Part shown: positions 23,824 through 32,588 of the stretch, piece by piece | Numbering within the stretch: the first letter of the stretch is position 1 | How the letters are laid out: each line of letters begins with the position of its first letter | Source: Mucilaginibacter sp. OK268 | Lineage (GTDB): Bacteria; Bacteroidota; Bacteroidia; Sphingobacteriales; Sphingobacteriaceae | DNA length: 64,000 nt | Reading direction: 5' to 3' | Assembly: GCF_900103125.1 (NCBI RefSeq) | Contig: NZ_FNJV01000002.1 | Span: 496,001 to 560,000, forward strand | Position numbers and translations under genes: made by a program | Notes under the pieces: model-generated | Databases searched by the model: none | The model's input: the letters and a program-made list of their open reading frames with translations, nothing else | Told to the model about the DNA's origin: nothing

Positions 23824-25014
23824 TTATTCAAAGACTACTTCCTCCACCTCCTTTTGCGCCTGGCTGGTTTTAATCCTGCCGTCACTTATTTTAAAGATGA
23901 GGCCGGCAAATAAAATACATATCCCGATAACACCCAGTGCCAGCGGCAGTGTGAGCAATTGCGCTATAAAACCGATAAGCGCCGGACCAGCCAGGATACC
24001 GGCATAAGCCATAGAAGTAACCACCGGAAGTGCGTAAGCCGGCGCAAGCCCTGGCATATTACCCGCCGTTGAAAACAGAATGGGGATGATATTGGCGCAG
24101 CCTAAGCCCACCATCAGGAAACCCACCAGGGCCAAGCTCACATACGGAAAACAAACAGCGAGCATCAATCCCGCTGAGGCGATGATGCTGCCCCATACCA
24201 CCACCTTTAGTCTTCCCACGGCGGCTATAACGCTGTCGCCTGTTAAACGCATAATAGCCATTGACACGGAGAACATGGCGTAACCTACGCCTGCAAATTC
24301 GATACTTAGATGTCGGTTAGCAGTTAAAAAAACGGCGCTCCAATCCAACATGGCACCTTCGGCCAGGGCTGATATAAAACAGATAGCACCCAATATCAGC
24401 AAGGCGGCCGAAGGCAGTGTAAAACCTTTATTGGTTTTCTCAGGTGTTTCCAAAGCGTCATCGCTCATTAAACGGGAGAATTGTAAATAAGTGATCAGCA
24501 CCAGCAAAACAGATATAAAAATGATGGTTGACATGGCATCCAGGCCCGCTTTAAGTAGCAATCCAAAGCCCAGGGAACCTACCAAACCACCTATACTGTA
24601 TAAGCCATGAAAGGATGACATGATATGTTTGCCGTACGATCGTTGCACTTTGATGGCCTGCGCGTTCATAGCTACATTAATACCCCCGGTGGATGCCCCG
24701 AAGATGAGCAGGCATATACTCATCTGATAGGTATGATCCAGGATCAGCAACAAAGGCAATATAGCAGCGATCAAAGTACCCGAAACCACAATAACCTTTT
24801 TACTACCGAACCAGGTAACCAGCTTACCGGTAAGCGGCATAGTGATCATGGCGCCAACACCAAAAAACAATAATAAAAGGCCAAGACTGCCATTATCCAG
24901 ACCGAGCCTTGTTTTGGCCAGAGGCACCAGCGGCGCCCAGCTGGCTACACCCAAACCACAAACTAAAAACATTAACGAATTGGCTATTCTGGCTTTTCTA
25001 AGATCGCTCATCAT
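23824..25014 (-). CDS. MFS transporter (YbjJ/fucose-permease-like group)
   Basis: The start at 25014 (MMSDLRKARIANS) gives about 396 residues with twelve predicted membrane helices; an upstream in-frame start at 25110 would add 32 residues through AT-rich promoter DNA and is rejected. Motifs such as MTMPLTGKLVTWFGSKK-like loop 2-3 (seen as TGKLVTWFGSKKVIVV) and the INVAMNAQAIKVQRSYGKHIMSSFHGLYS segment near residue 105 place it in the MFS group with YbjJ and FucP-like permeases. The cargo is unknown. A perfect palindrome ttgcaattaattgcaa upstream may bind a regulator. Confidence 0.87.
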   Translation of the reverse strand: MMSDLRKARIANSLMFLVCGLGVASWAPLVPLAKTRLGLDNGSLGLLLLFFGVGAMITMPLTGKLVTWFGSKKVIVVSGTLIAAILPLLLILDHTYQMSICLLIFGASTGGINVAMNAQAIKVQRSYGKHIMSSFHGLYSIGGLVGSLGFGLLLKAGLDAMSTIIFISVLLVLITYLQFSRLMSDDALETPEKTNKGFTLPSAALLILGAICFISALAEGAMLDWSAVFLTANRHLSIEFAGVGYAMFSVSMAIMRLTGDSVIAAVGRLKVVVWGSIIASAGLMLAVCFPYVSLALVGFLMVGLGCANIIPILFSTAGNMPGLAPAYALPVVTSMAYAGILAGPALIGFIAQLLTLPLALGVIGICILFAGLIFKISDGRIKTSQAQKEVEEVVFE

Positions 25015-25094
25015 GCAAATTTTAAGAGGTGTTTGAATTTTACACTGCAATAATATGCAATAAAATTTAACAAATTTCATTATTATGCAAAATG

Positions 25095-25110
25095 TTGCAA
25101 TTAATTGCAA
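25095..25110. promoter_or_regulatory. Perfect palindrome before the MFS gene
   Basis: The 16 bases ttgcaattaattgcaa are self-complementary and lie 81 bp upstream of the MFS start; several further tgcaa words flank it (25047-25110). It may be an operator; the regulator is unknown. Confidence 0.45.
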
Positions 25111-25274
25111 AAAGATAACATACGGGTAACAAGGGCTTTATTTTTATGAATGCGGAAAATTTTCAGGGCGGTGTATGCCCATTTCGGCTATCCTATTGTC
25201 CATTTACCCTATTTAGCGGTTGAATGGAGGCGTTATTAAGCACAACTTAGTATCATAAAACAATAACTCAAACC

Positions 25275-25685
25275 ATGGAAAAGAAAAAAGACATCCTTGC
25301 CGGCATCATTATTATAGTTGCACTAACCTTATTAACTATCTCAACCTCCGCCTCAGCGCAGCAGCAGGGCGTTAAACGCAACGACCTGCAACGTCATGAT
25401 CTCAGCATCGCCGGATACGAGACCGTACAGGCACGAATCGATTTTGAACCGGGAGCCCCGGCCATTAAGCATAAGCACCCTGGCGAAGAGATCATTTATG
25501 TACTGGAAGGTTTACTGGAGTACCAGGTAGCCGACAAGCCGCCAGTGACATTGAAGACCGGTGATGTACTGTTTATCCCTGCCGGTACAGTCCATTCGGC
25601 CAAAAATGTTGGCACAGGCATAGCCAGGGAGCTCGCCACCTATGTGGTCGAAAAAGGAAAACCGCTCGTTGTGCCGGCTAACTAA
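25275..25685 (+). CDS. Exported cupin-domain protein
   Basis: The 136-residue protein has an N-terminal hydrophobic segment ending in SASAQQ (about residue 28), a signal peptide or anchor, so the cupin lies outside the cytoplasm. Both cupin motifs are perfect: G-X5-HKH-X3-E-X6-G in GAPAIKHKHPGEEIIYVLEG and G-X5-P-X-G-X2-H-X3-N in GDVLFIPAGTVHSAKN. All metal ligands (three His and one Glu) are present, so it should hold iron, manganese or another divalent metal. The substrate is unknown. It stands alone and is followed by a hairpin terminator. Confidence 0.9.
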   Translation: MEKKKDILAGIIIIVALTLLTISTSASAQQQGVKRNDLQRHDLSIAGYETVQARIDFEPGAPAIKHKHPGEEIIYVLEGLLEYQVADKPPVTLKTGDVLFIPAGTVHSAKNVGTGIARELATYVVEKGKPLVVPAN

Positions 25686-25700
25686 GCATCCTGAAGATAC

Positions 25701-25734
25701 TCCCCGCTACCGGGATGTCTGTCGGTAGCGGGGA
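25701..25734 (+). terminator. Hairpin terminator after the cupin gene
   Basis: Arms tccccgctacc and ggtagcgggga pair perfectly (11 bp) 15 bp past the cupin stop. The T-run after it is weak, so it may mark transcript ends by stem strength alone. Confidence 0.65.
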
Positions 25735-25745
25735 TTGTAATCAAT

Positions 25746-25772
25746 TGCTTTTAGCTTTTAGCCTTCAGCAAT
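25746..25772. repeat. GCTTTTAGCCTTCAGC-type repeat
   Basis: The words gcttttagcttttagccttc are shared with the segments at 6008-6090 and 6920-6978. It lies between the convergent cupin and Crp/Fnr genes. Confidence 0.4.
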
Positions 25773-25807
25773 CGCATCTTACCAATTGACAAGAAATAAA
25801 CCCTTTA

Positions 25808-26398
25808 CTATTTCTTCGAAAATTCTTTCCGGATCCGGCTTAGCGATGTATCGGTAATGCCCAGGTATGAGGCTATGTTTTTTAAAGGCGCCTGTTGAAA
25901 TATCTCGGGATTGGTTTTTAACAGATGCGCGTAACGCTCTTCGGCTGTTTCGGTGATCATCAACAACATCCGGTTTTTCAACTGAGAAAACCCTTTTACC
26001 AGTGTCCATCTGCCAAACTCACGAAACTCCGGCAGAGCGTGAAAAAGTTGGTTGAGCTGTTCATAAGTGATATACCAGCCCTCGCAATCTGTTAACGCCT
26101 GGATATTTTCTTTTGACCGGGTACGATTAAAAAAAGACGAAACCTCCAATATGATCTGGCCAGGCGAACAAAAACCGGTGGTAACCTCATTACCTTCGGT
26201 ATCATGTGCAAATGTGCGCATATAACCTTTTTCAAGAAACAGGTATTGGTCGCATATTTTTTCGGCCTCTAGTTGAAATTGATTTTTAAAAATGACTTTG
26301 TGGTTAAACTGCCTGACAATTTCCTGGGCCGAGGATAAGGAAACCAGGTTGCTGTCCAGGAGAAATGTGGTGAGTGCTTCTTTATCCATAAAAGCCAT
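25808..26398 (-). CDS. Crp/Fnr-family transcriptional regulator
   Basis: The 196-residue protein has an N-terminal cyclic-nucleotide-binding-like domain (residues about 20-135) and a C-terminal winged helix (about 150-195, with NIASYLGITDTSLSRIRKEF as the recognition helix). It lacks the cysteine cluster of Fnr and the arginine-serine pocket needed to bind cAMP is not obvious, so it is of the small Bacteroidetes type whose ligand is unknown. It is convergent with the cupin gene and divergent from the YncE-like gene. A paralogue is at 29478-30062. Confidence 0.88.
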   Translation of the reverse strand: MAFMDKEALTTFLLDSNLVSLSSAQEIVRQFNHKVIFKNQFQLEAEKICDQYLFLEKGYMRTFAHDTEGNEVTTGFCSPGQIILEVSSFFNRTRSKENIQALTDCEGWYITYEQLNQLFHALPEFREFGRWTLVKGFSQLKNRMLLMITETAEERYAHLLKTNPEIFQQAPLKNIASYLGITDTSLSRIRKEFSKK

Positions 26399-26545
26399 AC
26401 TTATCAGGCATCTAATATACTAAAAGCATTACTATGGTTTCGGCAACTGCAAGGTAGCCAGCGTTAAGAATCATATAATTATGGTAACTTTCCGATAAAT
26501 ACGAGATCAACAAATTATTACCTGTTTCTTCAATCTGTAAATCCT

Positions 26546-27592
26546 ATGAACAAAGCAGCGTACAACCCCATCTTTAAAATCGTAAAATTCAGCCTGCTCA
26601 AATTATTGGCCCTAAGCTTTTTATTAGTCCCCTTAATTTTTGCTGCAACCGGATGTGCCGCGCAATCAACCCCTGCACGTTCCCTGCTCGCGCTTTCCAA
26701 AGGAGATCATATCCTGGCCATCATTGACCCGGTTAGCCTGAAAGTTATCACGCGCCTCCCGGTAGGTTCCGATCCGCATGAGGTTATCGCTTCAGCCGAT
26801 GGAAAAACGGCTTATGTTTCGATCTATGGTGGCGGGAGTTTGCACGAACTCAGCGTGATCGACCTGGTGGCGCAAAAGCCCCTGCCATCCCTGGATACCA
26901 AGCCGCTGATGGGGCCGCATGGATTAGCCTTTGCCAACGGTAAAGTGTGGTTCTCGGCAGAGGGCTCTAAAGCAGTTGGAAGCTACGATCCGGCAACCGC
27001 TAAATTCGATTGGGCCATGGGGACCGGAGAGGACCGGACCCACATGATCTATGTAACCCGCGATGGAAAAAAGGTTTATACTACCAACGTTAATGCAGCA
27101 ACGGTGAGCATTCTGGAGGACAACTCTACACCTCCGGCTTATCATGAATGGGTACAAACCGTTATCCCGGTGGCTAAGGGATCTGAAGGCTTTGATGTAT
27201 CGCCCGATGGCCGTGAACTATGGACCGCAGGTGCCACCGACGGAATCATTTCTATCATCGACTTGACTACCAAAAAATTAACCAGCAATATCGATGCAAA
27301 GGCAGTAGGTGCAAACCGGCTCCAGTTTACGCCGGATGGCAAGCGTGTACTGATCACCAGCCTCAGGACCGGCGATCTGTTCATTTATGACGCGGCATCG
27401 CACCAGGAATTAAAGCGTGTAAATACCGGCCACAGCGCTACAGGTATACTGGTAGACCCTGATGGATCACGCGCTTTTATTGGCTGTACCGGCGACAATT
27501 ACGTAGCCGTGATAGACCTCAAAACCTTAACCGTAACCGGCCATATTGATATACGCGGGGCCGATGGCCTGGCCTGGGCGGTTAGGCCGTAG
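26546..27592 (+). CDS. YncE-like beta-propeller protein
   Basis: The 348-residue product begins with a hydrophobic segment and an AATGC lipobox-like site (Cys about residue 37), so it is probably a lipoprotein of the envelope. The rest is a seven-bladed YVTN/YncE propeller with repeats such as DPVSLKVITRLPVGSDPHEV, TKKLTSNIDAKAVGANRLQF and HQELKRVNTGHSATGILVD, each blade ending in a DG(K/S)xA(Y/F) turn. Such proteins bind DNA, metals or peptides in various bacteria; a function here is not clear. It is convergent with the acyl-carrier-like gene and unrelated in sequence detail to the fused propeller at 59234. Confidence 0.85.
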   Translation: MNKAAYNPIFKIVKFSLLKLLALSFLLVPLIFAATGCAAQSTPARSLLALSKGDHILAIIDPVSLKVITRLPVGSDPHEVIASADGKTAYVSIYGGGSLHELSVIDLVAQKPLPSLDTKPLMGPHGLAFANGKVWFSAEGSKAVGSYDPATAKFDWAMGTGEDRTHMIYVTRDGKKVYTTNVNAATVSILEDNSTPPAYHEWVQTVIPVAKGSEGFDVSPDGRELWTAGATDGIISIIDLTTKKLTSNIDAKAVGANRLQFTPDGKRVLITSLRTGDLFIYDAASHQELKRVNTGHSATGILVDPDGSRAFIGCTGDNYVAVIDLKTLTVTGHIDIRGADGLAWAVRP

Positions 27593-27611
27593 TATGCCTG
27601 GCCAACTTAAG

Positions 27612-27857
27612 TTACCGGGTTAATTGCTTATCCAGGTAGGCTGCCATATCATTAACTGTAACAAATTTCACCAGCTCCTCCTCCGGAATGCTGATATCAA
27701 AATCTATCTCAATTTGTACCCGGATCTCCATAACTTCATAGTTATCCATGCATAAATCATCAAATCGGGTGGCCGGAGTTATTACTATCCTGCCGTCTTC
27801 AATACCCAATATTTTATCAATTATTTTTTTCAGTTTATTAAAAACAACATCAGACAT
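27612..27857 (-). CDS. Acyl-carrier-like protein lacking the carrier serine
   Basis: This 81-residue acidic protein has the length and four-helix layout of acyl carrier proteins and aligns well at DDLCMDNYEVMEIRVQIEID, IPEEE and the C-terminal VNDMAAYLDKQ. Canonical carriers have DSL at the start of helix II, where the serine receives 4'-phosphopantetheine; here the same place reads DNY (about residues 38-40), so the serine is replaced by asparagine. It therefore could not be charged in the usual way. No fatty acid, polyketide or modification gene adjoins it. It may be a regulatory or structural carrier relic, or a decayed copy. Confidence 0.82.
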   Translation of the reverse strand: MSDVVFNKLKKIIDKILGIEDGRIVITPATRFDDLCMDNYEVMEIRVQIEIDFDISIPEEELVKFVTVNDMAAYLDKQLTR

Positions 27858-27888
27858 CGGTTTTTCATTTAAAGGGTGAAAGAAGTAT

Positions 27889-28308
27889 TCAACTGTTTTT
27901 ATCCAACTTTTCGAGCAGGGCCAGAATTTTATCGAGCTTATCTGTTTCGATGGCGTTTAGGCGCAGCTGTAATTCTTCAATTTCTTTTTTGGCTTCCACA
28001 TTGGTATGGAAATCCTCATTGGCCTGGGCACGGTCGCGTTCATTCTGACGGTTTTGGGCCATCATGATAATCGGCGCGGCATAGGCCGCCTGGGTGGAGA
28101 ATAATAAGTTTAATAAAATGTAGGGATACGGATCCCAGTGGCCAATAATAGCCACAACATTGAGCAGCATCCACACGGCCACAATAATGGTTTGAATGAT
28201 GATGAATCGCCAGGAGCCCATGCCGGTTGCCACAGAATCAGCCAGGCGCTGACCAAAAGCCAGCGAGTCCGTATGCCTTTGATACCAATTTTTTTTACCG
28301 TTTATCAT
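27889..28308 (-). CDS. DUF1003 membrane protein
   Basis: The 139-residue inner-membrane protein has the DUF1003 signature SLAFGQRLADSVATGMGSWRFI split over residues 15-36 and ILLNLLFSTQAAYAAPIIMMAQNRQ near 62-88, with two membrane helices in between. The charged C-terminal helix (ERDRAQANEDFHTNVEAKKEIEEL, about residues 92-115) predicts a coiled coil. The family is common in proteobacteria and Bacteroidetes, and its function is unknown. It lies directly upstream of the acyl-carrier-like gene on the minus strand, 31 bp apart, so both may be one transcript. Confidence 0.88.
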   Translation of the reverse strand: MINGKKNWYQRHTDSLAFGQRLADSVATGMGSWRFIIIQTIIVAVWMLLNVVAIIGHWDPYPYILLNLLFSTQAAYAAPIIMMAQNRQNERDRAQANEDFHTNVEAKKEIEELQLRLNAIETDKLDKILALLEKLDKNS

Positions 28309-28389
28309 TTTTTAAGGGGTTAAACTTTGTATGATAAATATAAAAAATTAATTGGCTGGGCTGTCTCCCCTTTTAGCTCCTGCAAGAGT

Positions 28390-29358
28390 TTATATCTCCA
28401 CTACTATTTTTCCCTTAGCCTGGTTACTTTCCATATAGGTATGAGCCGCTACGATCTCATCCAGTTTAAATACCTTATCAATGTTTAAATTGATCTCTCC
28501 TTTAGCCACGGTATTAATAAAATCCTGGAGCAGATCTTTATTTAAATTGCCTGCATCTCCACCATAAATCGTTAACCGGCCTAATGATGGAATATCGCCC
28601 ATCGGGGTAAACTCTTTCATCGTCCACTCATTACCTAATATCCCGGTCATACAAACCACACCTTTAATCCGGATACATTTCAATGAATCTTTGAGTGTTA
28701 CTGTACCAATGAGTTCAAGCACTTTATCAACACCTTCCGGAAATAAGTTTTTCAGTTTGCTGCTAACCTCACCGTCATCTATTAAAACATAGTCGGCGCC
28801 ATTAGCTTTCAAATGCTGTGCTTTATCCGGGTTTCGGGTGGTGGCTATCACCGTTAGCCCATAATGCTTAGCCAGCTGACAGGCCAGCATCCCGATAGAC
28901 GAAGTTCCGCCGCGAATTAATAGTGTTTCTCCTTTTTCAACTTCCAAAGCCTGGGTAAGCGATCCGGATACGGTTTGGAACATCTCAGGTATAGCGCCGA
29001 GCACATTCCAGGGCAAATCGCTTTCAAAAGGGAAAGTAATTTCTAAAGGAATTGCAGCATATTCGGCATAGCCCCCGTCAAAATCACGCCCCATGCCGCC
29101 CATGAGAGCCGCTACTTTCTGCCCTTTTTGATAAGTTCCGGAAGCATCTTCTTCTACTTCGCCTACACACTCTATGCCCTGTATCCTGGGGAACTTTACA
29201 TTGGGCGAATGGCCCTGCCTGGTAAATATCTCCGATCTGTTGATGCCAAACGCTTTGATCCTGATCAGGATCCAGCCTTGTTTTACTTCGGGTTTTGGTT
29301 TTTCCTGTATTTCAATTACCTCGGGGCTACCTGCTTTAGGGGTTACTGCTGCTTTCAT
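28390..29358 (-). CDS. Zinc-independent NADPH:quinone oxidoreductase family enzyme
   Basis: The start at 29358 (MKAAVTPKAG) gives 322 residues of the quinone oxidoreductase branch of the medium-chain dehydrogenases; it lacks the catalytic and structural zinc cysteines of the alcohol dehydrogenase at 20840. The fold features are GINRSEIFTRQGHSP (about 38-52), GDTLLIRGGTSSIG-like nucleotide loop written here as RGGTSSIGMLACQLAKHYG (about 150-168), and the NADPH-side TTRNPDKAQHLK. It probably reduces quinones or enones with NADPH. The Crp/Fnr gene lies upstream on the same strand, 119 bp away, and could regulate it. Confidence 0.88.
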   Translation of the reverse strand: MKAAVTPKAGSPEVIEIQEKPKPEVKQGWILIRIKAFGINRSEIFTRQGHSPNVKFPRIQGIECVGEVEEDASGTYQKGQKVAALMGGMGRDFDGGYAEYAAIPLEITFPFESDLPWNVLGAIPEMFQTVSGSLTQALEVEKGETLLIRGGTSSIGMLACQLAKHYGLTVIATTRNPDKAQHLKANGADYVLIDDGEVSSKLKNLFPEGVDKVLELIGTVTLKDSLKCIRIKGVVCMTGILGNEWTMKEFTPMGDIPSLGRLTIYGGDAGNLNKDLLQDFINTVAKGEINLNIDKVFKLDEIVAAHTYMESNQAKGKIVVEI

Positions 29359-29477
29359 AATACGCATTAATTTTTCAACCGTTCATTGTTTTAATAACAA
29401 CACAAAGGTGAGGAGCAAAAGAGGAAGCTACCAACAAACAAGTTTAAGAAATATCCTTAATGTAGATTAAGGGTGAA

Positions 29478-30062
29478 TTACTTTTTGGCGATATTATTAC
29501 GGATCTTGCTTAAAAATTCGGGCGTGATACCCAGGTAGGAGGCAATTTGAGTATTGGGTACCCGGTTAGCAAGCTGAGGGTACTGTTCTAAAAAACTTTG
29601 ATATCTTTCTTCTGCCGTGGAACTGATATTTTGTAATATCCTGTTCTCCAAATCAATAACCTTATTCTCGTTGATCACACGGAAGTTCCGGTCAAATTTG
29701 GGGAAGTTGCTGTACAAGTAAAACAGATCCAATTTTTCTATCTGCAAAACCACCGAGGGCTCCATTGCCTCAATATAAAGCCGACTGGCTTTATTGGAGT
29801 AAAAACTGCCCATCTCCGCGATCCATTCATTTTCTGATGCGAATTGAATAATATGATCGGTTCCGTTTTTATCAACCCCATACATTTTAAAACAGCCGGA
29901 AATTACAAAGGTATAATACCGGCAAACATCACCTTCCTGTAAAATAAATTGCCGACGTTTAATGTTTCGTTCCATTACGCGATCGCTCAGTTCTTTTTTT
30001 TCTATATCATCAAGCGGAAGATAATTTTCAAAATGAGTAAAAAGTTGATTTAATGTCGACAT
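29478..30062 (-). CDS. Crp/Fnr-family transcriptional regulator
   Basis: The 194-residue protein has the same layout as the regulator at 25808: a cyclic-nucleotide-like sensor domain (residues about 15-125) and a C-terminal winged helix with NTQIASYLGITPEFLSKIRN as the recognition helix. Identity between the two is clear but not high. It stands just upstream of the quinone oxidoreductase gene on the minus strand and may control it. The ligand is unknown. Confidence 0.88.
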   Translation of the reverse strand: MSTLNQLFTHFENYLPLDDIEKKELSDRVMERNIKRRQFILQEGDVCRYYTFVISGCFKMYGVDKNGTDHIIQFASENEWIAEMGSFYSNKASRLYIEAMEPSVVLQIEKLDLFYLYSNFPKFDRNFRVINENKVIDLENRILQNISSTAEERYQSFLEQYPQLANRVPNTQIASYLGITPEFLSKIRNNIAKK

Positions 30063-30160
30063 GTTTATTTTTCAATAGAAAGCCGTTCAGCTATAAACTG
30101 AAGCTAAATTTATAAATAAACTTCAATAAAAAGCCCCCCGTTACCGCAAGTGTCTCCTCC

Positions 30161-30248
30161 GCTACCGCAAGCGTCCCGCTTGTGGTCATCGTGCTGGTAA
30201 CTGTACGTAGTCTATCTTAAATACCACAAGCGGGACGCTTGCGGTAGC
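30161..30248. repeat. GCTACCGCAAGCG palindromic element, copy 1
   Basis: The element starts gctaccgcaagcgtcccgct and ends with its reverse complement agcgggacgcttgcggtagc; the arms of 25 bp are exact and enclose a 38-bp middle. A second copy with almost the same ends lies at 57113-57198. There is no coding sequence inside, as expected for a MITE or REP-like element. A partial extra arm (ttaccgcaag) lies just before it. Confidence 0.8.
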
Positions 30249-30301
30249 AAAAGCAGCAAAGAGCTTGTCTTATATCTTGATTCTTAACTCTTGATTCTAA
30301 C

Positions 30302-31561
30302 TCAACTAAGCGTATTAATAGGTTGCTGCTCCAGCGTATGCACGGTATTTTTCTGAAGTTTGGTTTTGCGCAGGAAACGGAAATGCAGTATACCGATGAT
30401 GATGGCTACTATACCTTCCAGCATCACGGTATCGGCTGTGCCTATCCATTGCGATACCGAACCTACCAGCAGGCCACCCAGTGGCTGCATCCCAAAAAAT
30501 GCCATGGCATAAAAGCTGATCACCCGGCCGCGCATATCTGGCGCTACCGTAGTTTGTATCAGCGTATTGCTGATGGTGATCTGCGACATCATCCCGAAAC
30601 CGGTAACCGCCGCGAACAGCAGGGCCAGTGGATAACTGGGCATATGCGAAAAGATCACCAGTCCGCCGCCGAATATCAGTGTATTGACCGCCAATATTTT
30701 TTTCAGGTTATGGCCGGGTTTAAGCGAAGCCAGATAAATAGCGCCCGAAAACGCGCCCAGACCTATTACACTATCCAAAACCCCAAACGTGGATGCCGTA
30801 CCCTTAAAAATATCCTTGGCATATACGGGTATCAGCGTACTAAAGGGCAATACCATTAAACTGATGGCAGCCAGCATGATGAGTATGGATTTGATGGACG
30901 GCGTATTGCTGATATAGACAAAACCTTCTTTCAGTTCGGAGAATATATTTTTATCGTGTTTTTTGGATTCCGTTTTGGGTAAGCGCATCATCAGTAAGGA
31001 GCCTATTACGGCTATAAAGCTGAAGGCATTAGCCCCAAAACATATGGTATCGCCAAATTTTTCCAGCACCAGTCCGGCTATACCCGGACCAATAAGTCTG
31101 GACAAATTAACCATCGAAGAATTCAGCGCAAGGGCATTGGGCAAGTCGGCTTTGTTATCCACCATCTCGTACACCAGCGATTGCCGGGCGGGTACATCAA
31201 AGGCGTTAATGAGACCCAGTACAGCACTTAGCGCGATGATCTCCCACACCACATAATGCCCCCAGAATACCAGCGCGGTAAGCAACAACGCCTGTATCAT
31301 GGATGCAGCCTGTGTGAGCAGCAGTAAACGATAACGGTTATAACGGTCGGCCACTACACCACCCAGAAACGAAAATAAAAACGATGGGAACAAGCTGGCA
31401 AACAGCGTAACCCCCAGCATAAACTCCGAGTGGGTAAGGGAGTAAATAACCCAGCTTACCGCGGTTTTCTGCATCCAGGTACCAACTAACGATATGGATT
31501 GTCCGACAAAATACAACCGGTAATTGCGGCTCTTAAAGGCATTAAATGTGCTTATATTCAT
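30302..31561 (-). CDS. MFS exporter (MFS_3 / EntS-like)
   Basis: The 419-residue inner-membrane protein has twelve predicted helices in the MFS_3 pattern (start FKSRNYRLYFVGQSISLVGT; loop GGVVADRYNRYRLLLLTQAA; helix 4-5 FDVPARQSLVYEMV), the group that includes the enterobactin exporter EntS. The NRPS or siderophore genes usual for EntS are absent, so a drug or another small molecule is as likely. It follows the MarR gene on the minus strand by 28 bp, a common repressor-efflux pair. Confidence 0.88.
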   Translation of the reverse strand: MNISTFNAFKSRNYRLYFVGQSISLVGTWMQKTAVSWVIYSLTHSEFMLGVTLFASLFPSFLFSFLGGVVADRYNRYRLLLLTQAASMIQALLLTALVFWGHYVVWEIIALSAVLGLINAFDVPARQSLVYEMVDNKADLPNALALNSSMVNLSRLIGPGIAGLVLEKFGDTICFGANAFSFIAVIGSLLMMRLPKTESKKHDKNIFSELKEGFVYISNTPSIKSILIMLAAISLMVLPFSTLIPVYAKDIFKGTASTFGVLDSVIGLGAFSGAIYLASLKPGHNLKKILAVNTLIFGGGLVIFSHMPSYPLALLFAAVTGFGMMSQITISNTLIQTTVAPDMRGRVISFYAMAFFGMQPLGGLLVGSVSQWIGTADTVMLEGIVAIIIGILHFRFLRKTKLQKNTVHTLEQQPINTLS

Positions 31562-31589
31562 TACTCATATTCCCCCCATTCACCGGGGA

Positions 31590-32027
31590 TCAATCAAAAT
31601 CAACTAATTTGGTTAAGGGGCCTATGGCCTGTTTAAGCAGCGCTTTTTCTTCTGCGGTGCAGGTGGCCTCCAGGGCTTTATTGAGCCATTCGTTGCGCTC
31701 GTTACGCACCTGGTACAGCAGGCTGCGACCAAGATCCGACAGGGTGATGATGGCCTTGCGTTTATCCGTTTCAGAAATACGTCTCTTGATCAGGTCCATT
31801 TGCTGCAGCTTGCTCAATATTTGCGACATGCTTTGCGTGGTGATCTTTTCCATCGCGGCCAGTTCATTGGGCAGCAATTCCACATGCTTATCCAAAAGCG
31901 CGATGATCGATCGCTCGGTAAGCGATAGTTTATCGGCAGTGGATGATTGCTTACGCAGTTTTTTGATCAGCCGTGTTACCACGGTACGCAGCTCAGAAGC
32001 CAGCAGGATATCTTTTTGCTCTGTCAT
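31590..32027 (-). CDS. MarR-family transcriptional regulator
   Basis: The 145-residue protein is a winged helix-turn-helix dimer of the MarR type: ELAAMEKITTQSMSQILSKLQ as recognition helix (about residues 55-75) and KRRISETDKRKAIITLSDLG as the wing. It is first in a two-gene minus-strand operon with the MFS exporter. Two overlapping palindromes stand directly before its start codon and are likely its operator, so it should repress itself and the exporter until a ligand binds. Confidence 0.9.
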   Translation of the reverse strand: MTEQKDILLASELRTVVTRLIKKLRKQSSTADKLSLTERSIIALLDKHVELLPNELAAMEKITTQSMSQILSKLQQMDLIKRRISETDKRKAIITLSDLGRSLLYQVRNERNEWLNKALEATCTAEEKALLKQAIGPLTKLVDFD

Positions 32028-32037
32028 GATTCATTAA

Positions 32038-32061
32038 GTAAACTTGTAAGTTTACCTTACA
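32038..32061. promoter_or_regulatory. Overlapping palindromes, likely MarR operator
   Basis: gtaaacttgtaagtttac (32038-32055, 8-bp perfect arms) and ttgtaagtttaccttacaa (32043-32061, 7-bp perfect arms) overlap, 11 bp before the MarR start. Place and size fit a MarR dimer site. Confidence 0.65.
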
Positions 32062-32588
32062 AATATAAGAATTGTTTTATCTATAGAAAGTCATAAGATA
32101 ACTATTGAGTTTTGAGGTAGTGGATTAGCTTCGGGCAATTGTCTGAACCATGGTTTTTAGGGTTTAGGAATTACTGATTGAACACAACTACTTTTCCTTC
32201 CCCGTCAGCAGATAAGCTTCGGATGAAAGCGGGCAGAACAATGGTGGCCTGTGCCATAGCGAACCTTATCTGAAGCGGGGATATGAGCGAACTAAGTGGA
32301 GGTAAGGTTTAGCAGCCCGTGGTTCTGTCGGCTTTGCAGGGCAAAAGCCTTGTGCGCAAAGAAGCATTTCGGCTGACTTGATTTTTGGTTACTTTGTATC
32401 AAGACAAAGTAACAGCCCCAGCGGCAATTGAGCGCTCTACGATATTCATCTTCGCCTTGTATAGCATAGAGATTGCTTCGTACCTCGCAATGACGCGTTA
32501 AGAAAAAAGATGCTTTAAATAATTTGATCAAAAAATTGCAACCTTTTTTATTTTTATTGCGTCTTGCATACAAAACTATTATCTAACC
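32062..32588. other. Gene-free stretch of dispersed repeats
   Basis: No gene is supported here. It holds a ccccgtcagcag/cttcgggcaattgtctgaacc-type repeat (32127-32240, shared with 21976-22040), a cttgatttttggttactttg segment with a hairpin gttactttg/caaagtaac at 32388-32413, and a half-copy of the cattgcgag element (32471-32495). An open frame on the minus strand across 32292-32573 follows the repeat and is not convincing. Confidence 0.6.

Noticed and set aside
30323..30859. Long plus-strand open frame opposite the MFS exporter
   Set aside because: It lies entirely within a well-supported minus-strand transporter gene and has no recognisable domain; it is a shadow of the coding frame.
32292..32573. 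93-codon minus-strand frame in the repeat-rich gap
   Set aside because: It runs through known repeat wording (cattgcgag and gttactttg types) and recurs wherever such repeats lie, so it is not a gene.
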